DNA of 64,000 nucleotides from the NCBI RefSeq assembly GCF_947507565.1, contig NC_089187.1:1178001-1242000 (forward strand), read 5' to 3'. Position 1 is the stretch's first letter. Each line of letters begins with the position of its first letter. This stretch comes from Oscarella lobularis (Eukaryota; Porifera; Homoscleromorpha; Homosclerophorida; Oscarellidae). Below are positions 10,600 to 20,737 of this stretch, piece after piece. The position numbers and the translations under genes were made by a program. A model generated the notes under the pieces. It ran no database searches, was not told where the DNA came from, and was given only the letters and a program-made list of their open reading frames with translations.

Positions 10600-11640
10600 A
10601 TGAAGGTGGAAGAAAACGTCAAAAACGCCGACGCCAACGCCGCTTCAGCCGCTGCGCGGCCGATCGTCCGCGTCGTTAATCGTGACGCGATCAAGATTGA
10701 GAGATTCGGCGACGGCAACTTCGACCCCTGGCTGAGGCGGCTTGAGGTTTGCGCGACGGCGTATGGATGGGACGCCGACGCTCGCCGACTGTATTTACCG
10801 ACGTACCTCAAGGACCGCGCTTAGGTAGTGTTCGAGCACTGCTAGGACGAAGAAATCGAAGGCTACGACGACCTCGTCGCCGCATCGAGAAGAGTTTTCG
10901 AAACGAACACGCGGGAGAAAAGAATGCACGCGCACCGGCTGCTGGAGGCGCGAAAGTTCCGACGAGGGTGTGAATCAGTGGATGAACACGCGCACGACCT
11001 GGAGAAGCTACTGGAACGCGCAATGCCGACGCTCGACCGAGCAACGAGGGAAGATCAGCTGATGCAACGTTTTGTCGCCGGAATACCAAGCTCGCTGCGA
11101 TATGAATTAGAAGTGAATCCGCCCGAAACGTTCGAAGCGACAATTGAGAAAACGGAGGACTTGCGTTTGCTGGAGGATCGCCGCCGGAAAGAGGAAGACG
11201 CTGCCGCCGCGCGACCGGGATGGGAACGACGGCCGCCGCTGCGTGGAAGCCAACAAGGCGGATTTTGCGCCGCAGCCGCCCTGTCGAGAGGTGTCGTTGG
11301 CGAGAGACGAGTGGCGTCAGTCGGCGTTGAAAGCGACGGCGCCGAACAGCATGAGCGAATGACACGTCTGGAGCTGTTAATGAAACAGATCGCGCTGGGA
11401 AGAGCGCTGCCGACATCGAACGCGGCAGAATCGTCGAATACGGGCGAGCAGATTTGCTACCGTTGCGGACAGGCTGGGCATTACGTCGGAAATTGTTCGG
11501 TGCGAGACGGGCGCCGTTGTTCAATTGTAATGAAATAGGCCACATTGCGAGGCAATGTCCGAGAGAGAGGCGGCAAGGAAACGGAGGGATCAAGGAACAC
11601 AAGGTTTCGGTTGTGAATGTGGAAAAGCGACGAGGCGAAG
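10600..11640 (+). pseudogene. gag of the gypsy-like element
   Basis: Starting MKVEENVKNADANAAS, the frame includes FGDGNFDPWLRRLEV, typical of the start of a gypsy capsid, and FRRGCESVDEHAHDLEKLLERA. It ends in two CCHC zinc knuckles, CYRCGQAGHYVGNC and a second around FNCNEIGHIARQC. Two in-frame TAG codons (10822 and near 10849) break the N-terminal part. A one-base shift between the knuckles (about 11510) moves the rest into another frame. It would have made the RNA-binding coat protein; this copy is inactive. Confidence 0.8.
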
Positions 11641-12610
11641 CAAACGGTCCGATCATCGCGTGCGCCGTCGTCGATCCGCTTATCGCGGTAGGAGAAATTG
11701 GCACGTCTCATGCTGCCTATCTGATTGATACCGGCGCAACTGTTGCTCGCGTTCGTTCGCTGACAAAAATGCGATGAAACCGGCGACCCCACGAAGTATA
11801 GTACGAGCTGCTGCAGGAGGACAGATTCCGATTGTCGGCTGCTGCGAAATGGTAGTGAAGATTGGTGAACTGGAAGCTAGACACGAGTTTTGGGTAACGA
11901 GCGCTCTTTTGGCGAACCCGATTATTGGACTTGATTTCATAAGGCCGCGCGGTGTAAAGATCAACACGGGGACGGGAGAGCTGTGGTGGAACGCCGGAAG
12001 GATCAGTTTGGAGTCGCCGACGCCGCCGAGAGAAGAGCTGATAGCAAAAGTGGATGGACGATTGCTGGAAAGCTTCGCCCGACAACTCGAAACGCTGCAA
12101 GAGACTGTGAACGAGGAGTTGCGCTCTAAAAAGAAGCTGGCCAAGCAGAGGAGTCGCTCTGATAAAGAATTTAAAGAGTTACGTTGCCGGTTGGAAGGAT
12201 TCAGAAAGGAGTCGGATAATCTAGCTAAGGCGGTGAAAGATCTCCATCTCCAACGCAGATATTGGAAAGCCATGCATGATGACGAAGTCAAAGTCCGGAA
12301 GAGTCTCGCGCAGTCAAGAGCAAGAGCGAAGAAAAAGTGCAGTGATGTCCAGAGAGAAATCGAGGACCTAAGAGCGTCGATGGAGCAGGCCGAACGAGCT
12401 CGTAAAGTGATCAAAGGCAATCGAAAGGACTTCGCCGAAGAATTGATAAAAAGGACGCCGAATGATTCGTCAGTCAAGAATCGAAAACCGAAGAGAGCCG
12501 CAGGCCAGGCATCTCGTCTCAAGTCGGACGTCGGATCAAAACGGGAATCGGCTGCAGTTGAGAGTCACGCAAAGGCATCTCCAAAGCGACACGCTAAAGG
12601 GATCAGCTGA
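11640..12610 (+). pseudogene. aspartic protease followed by a long coiled coil
   Basis: The protease active site is AAYLIDTGATV (about 11720). A frameshift follows near 11760, and the chain resumes with the flap-side strand ANPIIGLDFIRP. From about 12020 to 12610 the sequence is strongly helical and charged (KVDGRLLESFARQLETLQET, then repeated heptads rich in K, R and E), a coiled coil of nearly 200 residues ending at a stop. In ordinary gypsy elements reverse transcriptase follows the protease. Here the coiled coil takes its place, either from capture of foreign coding sequence or as a specialised product. Confidence 0.7.
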
Positions 12611-12643
12611 AAAGCCGGGCGAAGCGACGAAGAGAATTGCTGT

Positions 12644-13264
12644 TTGAAGGCCGAGCAAGAACTTAGCTGCGAGGGGCGAGTAAGTGACATTTCGGCATTC
12701 GAAGAGGGCGACGTTTACCTTTACGACCCGAGCGTGAAACGAGGCCAGGCCGAGAAGCTGTCGCGTCTGTGGAAGGAGCCGTTCGTCGTGGAGCGTGTCT
12801 ACGACGCCGTTGATGTGAGGATACGGCCGATTGGAGGCGGATTGGCGCAGGGCGTTCGGATGGATCGTTTGAAGCTGTGTGATCGCAGTTCGATGACGCT
12901 GCAGAGGGAAGAATCACGACGACAACGAGGGGACCCCGTCTCCGAATCCGAATACGATGAAGGCGAAGGCGACGGAACCCAAGGCGACTTCGAGGTTATC
13001 TTCGAGGAGCCGGAGGCGAGAACAACGGCACGAGAGCGACGACAGGATCCGTTAGTGGAACTGCAGGGAGACGAGCTGACTGATATCAACGATGAAGACG
13101 AAGATGAGGAGCTGGAAAGCGAGCCGGATTTCGAGGGAGAGCAAGAGGCAGGAGACGAAGAGGAAGCGGAGCGGGTCGTAGAAGCGAGACTGCGTCGAAA
13201 TGCTGGACCGCCAGCCAGGCTTCGTGATTACGTCGTCGACTTCGATAGGGACGACGAACAGTAA
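12644..13264 (+). CDS. integrase C-terminal (GPY/F-like) module with acidic tail
   Basis: The first third (to about residue 70) reads EEGDVYLYDPSVKRGQAEKL, then LWKEPFVVERV and VRMDRLKL. This is the shape of the GPY/F module that ends gypsy integrases, a small beta domain often involved in integration or DNA contact. The remainder is highly acidic (runs of D/E around residues 140-190) and ends RLRDYVVDFD. No integrase catalytic core precedes it. It lies directly before the polypurine tract and 3' LTR, as expected for the end of pol. The frame is open, but whether it has its own start is unclear. Confidence 0.6.
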   Translation: MKAEQELSCEGRVSDISAFEEGDVYLYDPSVKRGQAEKLSRLWKEPFVVERVYDAVDVRIRPIGGGLAQGVRMDRLKLCDRSSMTLQREESRRQRGDPVSESEYDEGEGDGTQGDFEVIFEEPEARTTARERRQDPLVELQGDELTDINDEDEDEELESEPDFEGEQEAGDEEEAERVVEARLRRNAGPPARLRDYVVDFDRDDEQ

Positions 13265-13294
13265 GTATTATAGTACAGACGTAGGCGTAGAACG

Positions 13295-13320
13295 TGTGAC
13301 TGTGTGTGTGTGTGTTCGTA
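13295..13320. repeat. TG microsatellite
   Basis: A short (TG)n tract within the 3' untranslated part of the gypsy-like element. Confidence 0.6.
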
Positions 13321-13471
13321 TTTGTGATGTCTGTGAGCTGGGATTGTACGCTGAGCTGAGCTGTATGCTGAGGTGCCGGCGAGAAGCTGGATTGCTGGGG
13401 AGCTGTACGTATGCTGTGCTGAGATGCTGATGCTGTGGCGCAAGGGAAGCGCCAAACTTAGAAGGGAGGGA

Positions 13472-13648
13472 TGTAGCAGTAGGGGGTGGGGGGGCAGTAG
13501 CTAATTAGGTAGAGGTAGCAAGACATTTGATTGGTAGTTAGGATAATTGGGACAGTCGTGTGAGAGCCGTTGAGCTATACGTGTGTCTGTGTGCAAGCAA
13601 GCTAGAATAAAGGGAGAAATCCGAAGCCGTCCCCCGAGCAGTATTACA
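13472..13648 (+). repeat. 3' long terminal repeat, 177 bp
   Basis: It begins TGTAGCAGTAGGGGG and ends GAGCAGTATTACA, with an AATAAA-like signal (GAATAAAGGG) near 13608. About 175 bp at 38906-39081 match it closely, which confirms it as a repeat unit. The 5' partner is reduced to nine bases at 10548. Confidence 0.8.
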
Positions 13649-13929
13649 GGTATAGGCGCAACCAAACCAAAATTTACATAAAAGCGCACGCGCGTTTATG
13701 AAGTAAGTGCATCAATTATTACTGCAAGTGCGGGGCGTACCTATATTTTGGAGCAATCCTGCAAAATCTATGTCCAACGTTTAGAGGCTGGTTAGGAAGT
13801 GAAGCTGACGGTTGACTCGGTGATATAAGGGGTAGTCTCTCGTGGCCATGCCCTTCTCCCTGTTTTTGTCGTTCGAATATGAAGTATCGTTGTTTTTAGA
13901 TGCTTCTTGTGATCCTTTGCGTTTGTTGT

Positions 13930-14420
13930 TCGTGTTCGGAGTGTGCTGCGTTGTCAGATAAGTTTGTTCTGTTTGTTTTTACTCTCGTTTTGCTTTCTTG
14001 TTTTTCTTTGTAGGTATAAGGTGTTTTGTTAGGTTGTTTGTTGTGACTGTGAGTGAGGGAGTTTTTTTGAATTTTGGTACGTTTGGGTGAGGAGAATTAG
14101 TTGGTTTTGATTTTTCATTCTTATTTTATATTGGCTGTTATTTCATCCGTTAATTATCATTTGTTTTTAGTGACTTTTTGTTTTCTTAAAGGCTTTTGTT
14201 TCCTATTATGTTGGCTGCCGATGTTTGGAGTTCTATTTCTAGCTCGTTCGTGTCAGAGTGTTTTCAAATTTGGAGTTCAATCCTTTTGGAAAGTGTTTGT
14301 AATGTTTTTATCCATTTAGTTTCTGTTTGTGTTAGGTCGTCTTTTGGAACTTGTTGGATTGGGGTGACTTTTAAATTGTGCCCGAAATTCAGTTTGTGTA
14401 GTTTTACATGCTGGTAGATG
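13930..14420 (+). repeat. dispersed T-rich repeat, copy 1
   Basis: Shares ordered blocks with 35330-35790, for example GTGTGCTGCG-TGTCAGATA, TTTCCTATTATGTT and GTGTCAGAGTGTTT. The two copies are clearly diverged. In the antisense direction there is a weakly protein-like stretch, but I recognise no family. Confidence 0.6.
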
Positions 14421-14465
14421 AGGTAGTTTTTATATTTTGCATGATTGGAAGCGAAGAAGCAGGAA

Positions 14466-15211
14466 CTACGTATCTGCAAACAGGACGCCGCTTTTGAAGA
14501 GGGTTAGTGGAGAGGGTAAGTTGAGAGGGTAAAGGTTAGGCGATTGGCGATGTTTGAAGACGCCGAGCAGCCGTGAATCGCATAACACAGAGTTAAGATT
14601 TCGAACTAGGTTTGCTCTTTTCGTCATGTCAGATTTATTTACGCTGATGTCTAAGGGTGGAAACCTATCGGTACTTTCGGGAGGAACTACTGCAATAAGA
14701 ACGTCGTAAGCATCAAGCGTTGACAAACTGTTTTTAGTGCACTGAGCTTTGAAACAGTCAAAAATAACCAGTGCAGGAAACTCCGGGCTGAGACCGAGCA
14801 CATGCCTCTGTTTTCAATGTATGGGAGCAGTAACCAATCTAAGTACGCTGCCATGGTCTTTTCATTTGACCAATGGTTCTCTGTAAATATAATGTGCCAG
14901 TCGGGGAAAGCTGCTGCCGGAAGGCATTTGGTGGATTTTCCTTGATAAATTAGTGTTGAAGGCAAGAAATCTCCTTTGATGGAAGCAGCAAAGCTGTGAA
15001 CTGTCTCTCATCATCAACCCCAGCGATTTCAACGCGCTTGGAGCCGTACACAGCACACGTCCAATTTAACACAGGAACATAGTGTATTGCTGTTTGATCC
15101 CAGTTGATGACCAGCTTTTATCATTTTTAATGCAGATTTAAATAGTGGAAAAGCTAATAGTTTTCTTCCAGGAGTCACTTGCAATAGTGTGTGCTTCAAT
15201 GCAATGTCCAT
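14466..15211 (-). pseudogene. Jerky/pogo-like DDE transposase relic, copy 2
   Basis: The order along the minus strand is a WxQT...VPVLNWTC-like region near 15090, GSKRVEIAG and DDERQ near 15020, LIYQGKSTKCLPAAAFPDWH and ENHWSNEKTMAAYLDWLL (14965-14830), then PALVIFDCFKAQC (second Asp) and PESTDRFPPLDISVNK (third Asp region) at 14780-14640. So two of the three expected acidic positions survive. Each block sits in a different frame, giving at least four frame changes. It is related to the relic at 2.8-3.9 kb and preserves the C-terminal catalytic half that copy 1 has lost. Confidence 0.85.
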
Positions 15212-15408
15212 TATTTTATATGTCTTCAGATCGATTTAAAAAATTAAAAAACTTACATTTATTCGAGAAATGAACTAAAAGCTGAAGTGGGAGGGCGTGG
15301 CTTTTTCCACCGGCTGTGGCACTATCTAAGCAGAGATGGAGAAGGAGAGGGATAAGTAACTCGCGCTATCACGTGACATTTCTCTGACGTCAGGTTTGAA
15401 GCCGGTCC

Positions 15409-16345
15409 ATGGAACGAGTTTGCGCAGCCCTAGAAAAACTCCTCAACGAGAAAGGCAGCTCTAATCCGTCGTTGCGACGTCGCAACATGAGAATCGCCAA
15501 TGATAAGGTTCTGCAGGCCTGTTCGGCCGAAGTCGACGTCAGAGCGGCTACAGCTTTTGTGTCCGCTATTGAAGACTGTTTTCATGCAGAGTTTAGACGG
15601 TCGACTTCAAATTTTGTGGACAAAGCGCAATCAAATTTTCACTGTAGGAGGATCACAGTCCTGCCGCCACTCTTTAGTCTGTCGCTGATGCAAAAAATCT
15701 TTGATGACGTTCTGCTAAAAAATCAATGAAGTTCGTTCGGAAATCCAGCCTAGTAGAGCAATTGAATCAGTTTCTGACACGTTGAGCATTGACGAGCAGA
15801 ATGCCGTTCGATATGCTGCTGGATATATACCGTTTAAGTTGCTTAGGCGGTATCAACGGGATTCATCTGAAAAGGCTCTGGCGTTTTGCAGTTGCCTTCG
15901 AGCGATGGAAGTTCCCGACGAAGAGGAGCTACTAGTCGGTCACATTCGATCCGATCATCATTATTCATTCTCTGACTACACAGCTTTATGGTTGGAGATG
16001 ATAAACCGTGGGACATTGTTTACGCTGTCAGTCATGTCATTTAAGTTTTTTATTACATTGAAATTAAAGTTCGGAGCCTTTTACCTGCTTATCTGAAGTC
16101 TCAGTCATCTACAAAAGATGAAATTGTCAGTGCTGTAATGAAAGACAACGACGTCAAGAAGCAGTGGGACTGCCTGTCAGCAGACATTGAGACATGGAAG
16201 AGTTGTCCACGTCACTATTGAGTGAGATTATTTGTCTCTGGGTAACTATGCGAGGATTTGCGATACGCTTCGCTTGGCTGGAGACGTACAAGCAGACAAA
16301 GCAGAAGACAACAAAGAAAACCAAAAGTTTAAGGAAATCTGTCGT
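15409..16345 (+). pseudogene. second protein of P-like elements (unnamed family), copy 2
   Basis: Recognised only by comparison with the gene at 57.9-58.9 kb. Shared landmarks are SIDEQNAVRYAAGYIPFKLL, SDYTALWLEMINRGTLF, then QWDCLSADIETW and MRGFAIRFAWLETYKQ. Several frame changes separate these blocks, so this copy is broken. The conserved RYAAGY(V/I)P and NRG/DRGGLF motifs suggest a real protein family carried by these transposons. Function is unknown: I see no nuclease, helicase or zinc-finger signature. Confidence 0.65.
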
Positions 16346-16479
16346 TGGACACGATTAGAACGGGTACGATTAGAACGCGTACAGACATCAAGTTGAATTC
16401 GTTGTTTAAGGATGTACTTTCAAAATTATGCATTTCGACTGCGTGTACCGGCTCTTAGATACAGGTGTGTCGTCGACGG

Positions 16480-17240
16480 AATCGTCAGCAAACAATCGCC
16501 TTCGCCTGTTACTGTTGCCACGTACTGTATGATTGGCAAGGGATCCTTGTACTCTTAGAGAACCGAGGCAGACCTGTCGAGCATCTCTTTCACTGACGGA
16601 TTTGTATTTCGGCCTCCTGTTGTTCTTATCGTGCCAAAGTAGTTCTCTAGGCTGTCGTGGGAAAATCTCTCGCTTAGAATGAACAAATTGTCGGCATCTG
16701 GAAGCTCAAACAGGTGCCTCGTCAGGTCAATGAAGGATCGTACTACAAAGCGGTATTATTGAAAACTGTAGGTATAAAAGGTTTGCCGCACCTGTTATCC
16801 TCCATCCGGTTACAGTTTCGCGACTAAGAAACATTTTTGCTTTGTCTCCTTTTATTGGCCATTGATCCATTCCTCCCATTCATTCAGATAACCAAGAAAG
16901 GCTTCTTCCAACCACTGTGAGGGCAGTTGCAGAAATAGTTTAGGCCTGGCAAAATTTTGGAAATATGTGAGCTCACTTTTATACGCTCATCGTCAGGACT
17001 TCTATATCCATCCTCGACAATCTGGCTTGGTAGATTCCAGACTTCTGACATTCAGACAGTCGAATGCTCGATCAAACATTTCAATAAAGCGGATAGTTTC
17101 TTCGGCTCGCTCAATTTTAAAGTACTGCATTCCTTTAGCAGCCGTTTGACTCAAAACTTCAATATTATCTGCAATCAAAAATCTGTGGGCAATCTCATTA
17201 ATGCAATACCTGTAAAAGATTTCGCTGCATCAAATATTTA
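16480..17240 (-). pseudogene. P-like transposase C-terminal half, decayed
   Basis: Read on the minus strand, the sequence gives EETIRFIEMFDRAFDCLNVRS (about 17120-17060), a family landmark corresponding to VFVRTMDIFFDCMNVR in the copy at 57.2 kb. It then gives LPDADNLFILSERFSHDSLE and NYFGTIRTTGG (about 16710-16600), which carry the catalytic Glu. Stops and frame changes lie between. The N-terminal DNA-binding region and the first two catalytic Asp positions are missing. Confidence 0.65.
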
Positions 17241-17442
17241 GAGAAGGTCCTCTGTTTACGCGTTTGTGACATTAACATTTAAATATTTCTTTGTGCGTAT
17301 CATTCCCACAGACAGGTAGTTCGAGCAACATGCATTTTCATTTGCCAAATGCTTTCTTTGTCATGACGTTTACGAGTCATGAAAGCATGCACGAGCGTAC
17401 ATGTATTAGTAGACGATCAAAAAGATACGTAGTGTATTACAG

Positions 17443-18376
17443 CATAGATAGAAAATGAGAGGGATAGGCAACTAGCCCGTGTCACGTGACTTATGTGAAG
17501 CAAGGTGTGTCTCGCTGACTATGGATGCCTTATCTATGTTGAAAGCAACTGTAGACGCTTTTCTAAATAAAGAAGTTTGTTCAACTTACTCTCCGCGTTA
17601 TTCAAGAGCCCTTCAACTTGCCAGAAGTGTTCGCGGATTTCTCGAAAGGTCGGATGATGTTCCTGCTGCGTATAGCATTGCAGTAGAAGGACTAGGCGCA
17701 GGCATAGATGGCGCAGGCATGGTTGCTGTAGACATAATAGTTGTAGATGTCTCTGGGTTGGATGATTTTGCAGTGCCCTTTTTATGAGTGAAGCGCAATC
17801 GGCGTCCCATTTCTACCCAATTCAGACCAAATTTATTAACAGATACTAACGACGCTATTGCAGTTCACTAGAGAAACACTCGAGGAAAAGAAAGAGCCGT
17901 TTGGTGATCACGAGAGAGGTACCATTTCTGGCTAGAAGGTCCCCCCAGTTTGGTTGTGCAGTCACGCCCACTCCGCGCTAAACACCCTAATTCGCAGACA
18001 AGTGCTCCACTAAACGGCTTCACAAGTAGCGCGTTCCATGACCCGTAGTCACAGCGTGACCTTACAACTTGTAGATGCGGCCTGGGATAATTAATGCATA
18101 CGTAGGAGGTCCCCCCGTTCTGCGCGTGGGATGACGTGAGCTTCCATGATACGCGCACGACTTTTTGGTCATACGAATGCATATTTCCATTTCCGATGTA
18201 CAATACTAACTTTTCGCTTTTCGACGAAAGACCTGAACCCTGTATTTCAAGACGAATTCGCGAAGTGCATACAGGATGTGTTGTCAAGGGCCGAGACACA
18301 CCTTGCTTCAGCTGAATGTACTGAAAAGTCACGTGACCGGGCTAGTTGCCTATCCCTCTCATTTTCTATCTGTATG
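17443..18376. mobile_element. short internally deleted P-like element with 8-bp target duplication
   Basis: Inverted ends (CATAGATAGAAAATGAGAGG on the left, its complement on the right) extend about 80 bp inward, including GAAGCAAGGTGTGTCTCG on both sides. The flanks are TATTACAG (17435-17442) and GATTACAG (18376-18383), seven of eight identical, matching the 8-bp duplication of the P superfamily. The element is 934 bp and retains only the start of the second gene, so it is a non-autonomous derivative. Confidence 0.8.
17521..17787 (+). pseudogene. N-terminal remnant of the P-element second gene
   Basis: Begins MDALSMLKATVDAFLNKEVC and includes SVRGFLERSDDVPAAYSIAV, matching in position and helical pattern the starts of the related genes at 15409 and 46411. 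The remainder (GAGIDGAGMVAVDIIVVDV) looks like shifted or unrelated sequence up to the stop. It is a deletion product inside the short element. Confidence 0.45.
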
Positions 18377-18424
18377 ATTACAGACATTACTTTCGTTCAC
18401 AGACGTCAAAGACACGCAAGGCAG

Positions 18425-20416
18425 TCAAACCTGACCAAAATAGTCAATGCTCTTGAATGACTCAGTGAGGGCTTCGCACATTCTCTCTTCGTCGTTGCCG
18501 TACTTCGATGGCAGCGTCAACGTAAGCGTACAAGTTGACGCAGTAGCGTGGGACGCTCTATCATTGAAATCAATGGTGCCCGACGAAGGGAATCCTAACG
18601 GCGGAATATTCCCGGACCCCGTGAAAAAAGCGAGAATGTCTTCAACAGTACACTGCGTTTTCTCGTAGTCATCTGCGACGTAAACGAATTCATACATTGT
18701 TTTCAGTTCATGTTAAAATTTATTCACCTTCGCAGTCTTGAGCGAACTTTTCAAAAAAGAAAAATGCTGACGTTTGTTTCTCCCACAAATCCTCATCTTC
18801 GTCCTTTGCGCAGTATTTGACATTACGCATGAGGGAGAGTAGTCTTTCTGAAACGCATTAGAATACTGACAGTGAAAAATGTTCACATATAGTTACCAGA
18901 AGTGAACTTGTACCTTTCTTCAAAAACAAAGAAAGGTCGAAGTAAGTTTGGATACTTCGTAATTATATTTAGCACGACCATTGCCTGTAGCCCTTCGCGG
19001 AACTGGTCAAGGGAGCTTTTGGCCTCAGCATAGCAGGCCAATCGCAATGCTTTAAGTATCTGCACTTCACGGCAGAGGATAATTGCCCCGGTGTACTCAC
19101 TTCTTGCTATGGTATCCAATGCTTCGTCGTCGTTGTCGAGCGCAGTCATGCTGCCGTTTCGGACAGCTGCAAGCACCTGAAATCATAACAAGACTATCAT
19201 CTTGTGATCACTGCCTGTAAGACTAAATGCACTTTTGCCATTGTTTCTCTAACAATAGGGTTTGGGATTTCGTCGTCTTCTGGGTTTATCTTTTCAACGT
19301 CTCCATGAATAATGTAATCATAGACCGATGGTGCCAGTAGCGGAAATCCGCTACCGCCTTGCGCCAAGCTCATGGCAAGCATCTTTCCAAAATTGAAGAA
19401 TTGCCTTCCCTAAGGTCATGTTACTGTGTTTATAAAAAGTTTTCCAATACCCTTCGCTCACTTACCAGTATGAATTGGCTATCATATCTTGGAACTTTCT
19501 TCGTCTCATCACCCCAGAAAAAAGTCGAGTTTCCTTTTTCAGAAAGTAGTCTCCAAAACTCTCGTCGGCAACCACCCGTGTCGACGGCCGCTTCGCCGAC
19601 AAAGACAACCTGCAAGTATAAGAGAATTATTGCCTAACACGTTTGTATGATTTTGTATCATTCCTTGATCTTTCGCAAAGGATCGAAGGACTTCCGTGAA
19701 CAGAAGACCAGTGCATCTTCCAGAAAATGATTCCTTCACACGCTGACACGAAGTAGTTGTTCTTCATTTGGGTCCGGGTCGTAGTCATCGGAATAGTTTG
19801 GATGAACTTGATATTCTAGAAATTTGATGACATCGCCAAGTGAGGTGAAGTTCCTATACACAGATTATATTGCCGCTGCCCTGTGTGCCTACAGAATGAT
19901 TACATTCTTATACATGTTAGTTGTGCTGCTTTCTTTTGGATTCTCAATTCTTTGCTGCCCTGGCGTATTTTCAATTTGTCTCTGTACATACAAGGTTTCA
20001 AAGAAGGCTTCATTGCAGATGCACCCTGCATAACAGGATAGTACCTCAACAATAGTTAGCGAAGCGTTCACAGCTCCTCCAAATGCCTCCAACAACGTCG
20101 CAAACTGGTCCATTTCGCAGACAGATATAAGCACGGCTGATGATCGCCTAAACTTCACGTCAATGGAATCGATGTTTGGCACATTGTCCTGCGCGCCGAT
20201 CCAAACAAGCAAGTCCTGACAGAGTGTCAATAAGGGAAATGCATGTAAACGCAGAAAACGTGATCGAGGCCGCACCTGCACTGTATGCCGCCTTCCCGAG
20301 AAGCGTCGCCGAATGACTTCTCCACTGAGAAGGCGTGCTTTCACGCCTACGCTGTCGTATTCGTCTTCATCTGGTTCGTCAGCAAGAAAAGAAGCCAAGG
20401 TGGCTTTGTGTGCCAT
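18425..20416 (-). CDS. HECT-domain E3 ubiquitin ligase, G2E3-like
   Basis: HECT proteins take ubiquitin on a conserved Cys and pass it to substrates. The C lobe is clear: CTVEDILAFFTGSGNIPPLG followed by ASTCTLTLTLPSKYGNDEER, with the catalytic Cys in STCTL, and the chain ends FKSIDYFGQV at 18425. The N lobe is visible as VVFVGEAAVDTGGCRREFW (about 19600) and AMSLAQGGSGFPLLAPSVYD (about 19370). The gene is split into roughly six to eight exons by short introns: one fits 20216-20275 (60 bp), another about 19160-19205. I chose ATG at 20416 because its acidic leader runs in frame into the first exon. It resembles the multicopy G2/M-phase-specific E3-like genes of invertebrates. Exon ends are approximate, but all essential HECT parts seem present. 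Confidence 0.75.
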
Positions 20417-20737
20417 AATCTGGTAAAAGGAACGTTACACGAATATTACTAAATTCTCATTGGTTTTCCGCGCAGACATCATGTGGCGTTTCATGTGCCG
20501 TTGCGACGTGATTTTCACTGTGTTGGCAAAAAGGCAACGTTATAAATTAGCATATATCCACGCTCTTTTCACCTTGCGTTAGACCGACTCAATTCGTGGT
20601 CGACGTCCCGACTGGCCTGTAACCCTCGCACTATAGGAAAAAACTGATAGCGGACCGGCTATCGAACACAACGTACGCCCGTTGGCAGGACCAACGCCGA
20701 AACACCCCGCGCCCATACCCTTACAGAAAAACCTAGC

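Larger units (their letters stand above)
10548..13648 (+). mobile_element. gypsy-like LTR retroelement lacking pol core, carrying a coiled coil
   Basis: The 3' LTR (13472-13648) follows a polypurine tract (GAAGGGAGGGA), begins TGTAGCAG and ends TTACA. At the other side only the last nine bases of an LTR (AGCATTACA, 10548-10556) remain, followed by a TGGTGACAGG primer-binding-site-like sequence (10558-10567). Between them come gag with zinc knuckles, an aspartic protease, about 200 residues of coiled coil, and a terminal integrase-like module. No reverse transcriptase, RNase H or integrase catalytic core lies between. The 5' LTR is otherwise lost at the junction with the LINE. A solo LTR of the same family is at 38906-39081. 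Confidence 0.8.
15331..17300. mobile_element. P-like element with two convergent genes, right end lost
   Basis: The left end at 15331 reads CAGAGATGGAGAAGGAGAGG and closely resembles the ends of the elements at 17443, 46337 and 54681. Inside, a plus-strand second gene (15409-16345) meets a minus-strand P-like transposase (17240-16480), the same convergent layout as the complete element at 54.7 kb. No right terminal repeat is recognisable before the next element starts at 17443, so the right side appears truncated. Confidence 0.7.

Noticed and set aside
12663-13089. Ser/Arg-rich minus frames opposite the acidic tail
   Set aside because: They are antisense shadows of the acidic plus-strand frame in the LTR element.
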